This document shows, piece after piece, positions 62,761 to 64,000 of a DNA stretch of 64,000 nucleotides. A program made the position numbers and the translations under genes. The stretch comes from Fimbriimonadaceae bacterium (GTDB lineage: Bacteria > Armatimonadota > Fimbriimonadia > Fimbriimonadales > Fimbriimonadaceae): contig JALHNM010000001.1 of assembly GCA_022843485.1 (NCBI GenBank), positions 124,001 through 188,000 on the forward strand, read 5' to 3'. The notes under the pieces are model-generated. The model had not been told where the DNA came from and did not search any database. It saw only the letters and a list, made by a program, of their open reading frames with translations. The stretch's first letter is position 1. Each line of letters starts with the position of its first letter.

Positions 62761-64000
62761 ATGACCCGTGCCTTGCTCGCCTTGTGCTGCCTCTCGACGA
62801 CGTCTTGGGCCCTCGCCCAACCGAGCCCCGTCGCGACCCCGACCCTCCAAACCCGCGTCCCGAAGGTGCTACTCCTCGGCATCGACGGGATACGGGCCGA
62901 CGCGCTCTTCGCTAGCCGTGGCCAGAACCTGACGAACCTCGTCTCGACAAGCCGCTGGACGGATGTGGGCCAAGCCAGTCAGTACACGGTGAGCGGGCCG
63001 GGATGGTCGACGGTCCTGACCGGGGTCTGGCCGGACCGCCACGGCGTGGTCGATAACTCGTTCAACGGCCGCCGGTACGACCTCTACCCCCACTTCTTCC
63101 AGCGCCTGCGGCAGCTACGCCCCGGGATCAAGCTCGCGCACTACACGACCTGGGAACCCCTCGACACGATCATCCTCGGGTCGTTCTCGGTGGACTACCG
63201 CCTCTACGTGCCGTACACCCAGAACGGGGACGCGGTCATGATCAACTCGGCCGTGTCGGTCCTGCGCGACACGCCCGTGGACGTCGCCTTCGTCTACCTT
63301 TCGGACGTCGACGTCGCGGGCCACAACTTCGGGTTCCACCCCGGCTCGCCGGAGTACCTGACCGAGATCTTGGACAACGACCAGCAGGTCGGGCGGCTCA
63401 TCAACGCGATCCAAAGCCGGACCGGGTACGCGAACGAGGACTGGATGATCCTGCTCGTGACCGACCACGGGGGCACGATCGACGGGGCTCACGGTCGCGA
63501 CGAACCGGCCCACCGCGAGATCCTCTTCAGCGTGCAGACCGACCAAGGGAGCGCGGCCAAGATGGTCGAGACCGTCAACCAGGCCGACGTCGTCCCGACG
63601 GTCTTCGCCCACCTCGGCTTGAACCCGCCTCGCTCGTGGAACTGGGACGGCCTGCCGGTCGGGCTCGGGACGCCCCCACCGGCGAACGGCGTCAACCTCA
63701 TCCGCAACGGCGGGGCCGAGGCCGCTGACGGCTACTCGGGTTACACCCCGAACGCCGGGATCCCCGGCTGGACAGACCTCGGCGCCGCGACCGTCGTCCG
63801 GTACGGGTCGAGCGGCTTCCCTTCCGCCGGAAGCCCGGGCCCTGCAGATCGGGGCCAGTCGTTCTTCTGCGGCGGCTCGGCGGCCGCGGGGCGCACGACG
63901 ACGATCCGGCAGCGGATCGACCTTTCCGGCCGCCGGGCGGACATCCGGCGCGGCGTGGTCGGGTTCTCGTTCTCGGGCTGGCTCGGCGGGCGGGGCAGCG
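62761..64000 (+). CDS. Alkaline-phosphatase-superfamily exported hydrolase (type I phosphodiesterase-like), 3' truncated
   Basis: The frame opens at ATG 62761 and runs off the right edge after 413 codons. The signal peptide is TRALLALCCLSTTSWALAQ. The fold's metal and nucleophile parts follow: LLLGIDGIRADALFASRG (first Asp), YTVSGPGWSTVLTGVWPDRH (nucleophile Ser/Thr then LTGxxPxxHG), YLSDVDVAGHNFGFH and LVTDHGGTIDGAHG (Asp and His ligands). After about residue 300 begins a second, beta-rich domain (NGVNLIRNGGAEAADGYSGY, IPGWTDLGAATVVRYG, SFFCGGSAAAGRTTT) that resembles carbohydrate-binding-like modules of extracellular enzymes. Substrate is unknown. It diverges from ftsY across 64 bp. Confidence 0.85.
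   Translation, partial: MTRALLALCCLSTTSWALAQPSPVATPTLQTRVPKVLLLGIDGIRADALFASRGQNLTNLVSTSRWTDVGQASQYTVSGPGWSTVLTGVWPDRHGVVDNSFNGRRYDLYPHFFQRLRQLRPGIKLAHYTTWEPLDTIILGSFSVDYRLYVPYTQNGDAVMINSAVSVLRDTPVDVAFVYLSDVDVAGHNFGFHPGSPEYLTEILDNDQQVGRLINAIQSRTGYANEDWMILLVTDHGGTIDGAHGRDEPAHREILFSVQTDQGSAAKMVETVNQADVVPTVFAHLGLNPPRSWNWDGLPVGLGTPPPANGVNLIRNGGAEAADGYSGYTPNAGIPGWTDLGAATVVRYGSSGFPSAGSPGPADRGQSFFCGGSAAAGRTTTIRQRIDLSGRRADIRRGVVGFSFSGWLGGRGS

Overview
The window is GC-rich chromosomal DNA from a diderm bacterium. The outer-membrane gene set (lptA/B/C/F, lpxC/D, skp-like, bamA, tamB), two PEP-CTERM proteins with nearly identical tails (VPEPA-MLALGAGLA-VAARRR), a DUF3084 protein, an ANTAR response regulator and pervasive GTG/TTG starts together suggest the Armatimonadota, probably the Fimbriimonadia. 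That placement is an inference from gene content; no rRNA or tRNA gene was found.

Layout. 1-9430: a photolyase fragment at the left edge, a sarcosine-oxidase-type flavoenzyme, a NanE-NanK fusion, family 4 uracil-DNA glycosylase, a HIT hydrolase, an ANTAR regulator, an unknown gene coupled to fumarylacetoacetase, a small operon whose first gene is broken by a 13-bp tandem duplication, an isochorismatase-like hydrolase and an ABM monooxygenase. 9495-14794: gyrB, a 13-unit G-rich heptamer repeat, speE, PEP-CTERM protein 1, an M29 aminopeptidase and three stacked hairpins. 14802-17911: the GDP-fucose genes gmd and fcl, separated by a REP/RAYT module that also holds a PEP-CTERM/HAF gene remnant. 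17992-22358: efp, a two-CW-like membrane protein, an RtcA homologue without the catalytic histidine, and a polytopic membrane protein. 22595-32593: trpG/pabA, a Gly-rich secreted protein, tatC, an MrfA-like helicase, a small KOW-like protein, uvrB, icd and PEP-CTERM protein 2. 32661-45006: DUF423 and Rieske genes, cheW, a LolA/thioredoxin-like protein, the tightly overlapped rlmN-lptC-lptA-lptB-lptF-DUF3084-ruvX operon, an SPFH protein, a DUF6614-like protein and a flavoprotein. 45003-54856: tamB-bamA-skp-lipoprotein-lpxD-lpxC. 54990-64000: rpsO, a Uma2 nuclease and pnp, then a tandemly duplicated locus with two paralogous secreted proteins around a secreted transglutaminase-like protein, ftsY, and a truncated alkaline-phosphatase-superfamily gene.

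The genes form three functional groups: lipid A synthesis, LPS export and outer-membrane protein assembly (two minus-strand operons); core information processing (gyrB, efp, uvrB, rpsO, pnp, ftsY, tatC); and GDP-fucose surface-sugar synthesis with PEP-CTERM surface proteins.

Three features stand out. (1) Many first genes have a GGTANNNT-type -10 element 6-7 nt before the start codon and no Shine-Dalgarno, which implies leaderless mRNAs. (2) The secreted transglutaminase-like gene has an 11-C tract inside its promoter spacer, a candidate phase-variation switch, within a locus that duplicated and left a 50-bp copy of the ftsY 3' end. (3) A RAYT transposase with its REP palindromes sits between gmd and fcl and appears to have supplied the fcl start codon.
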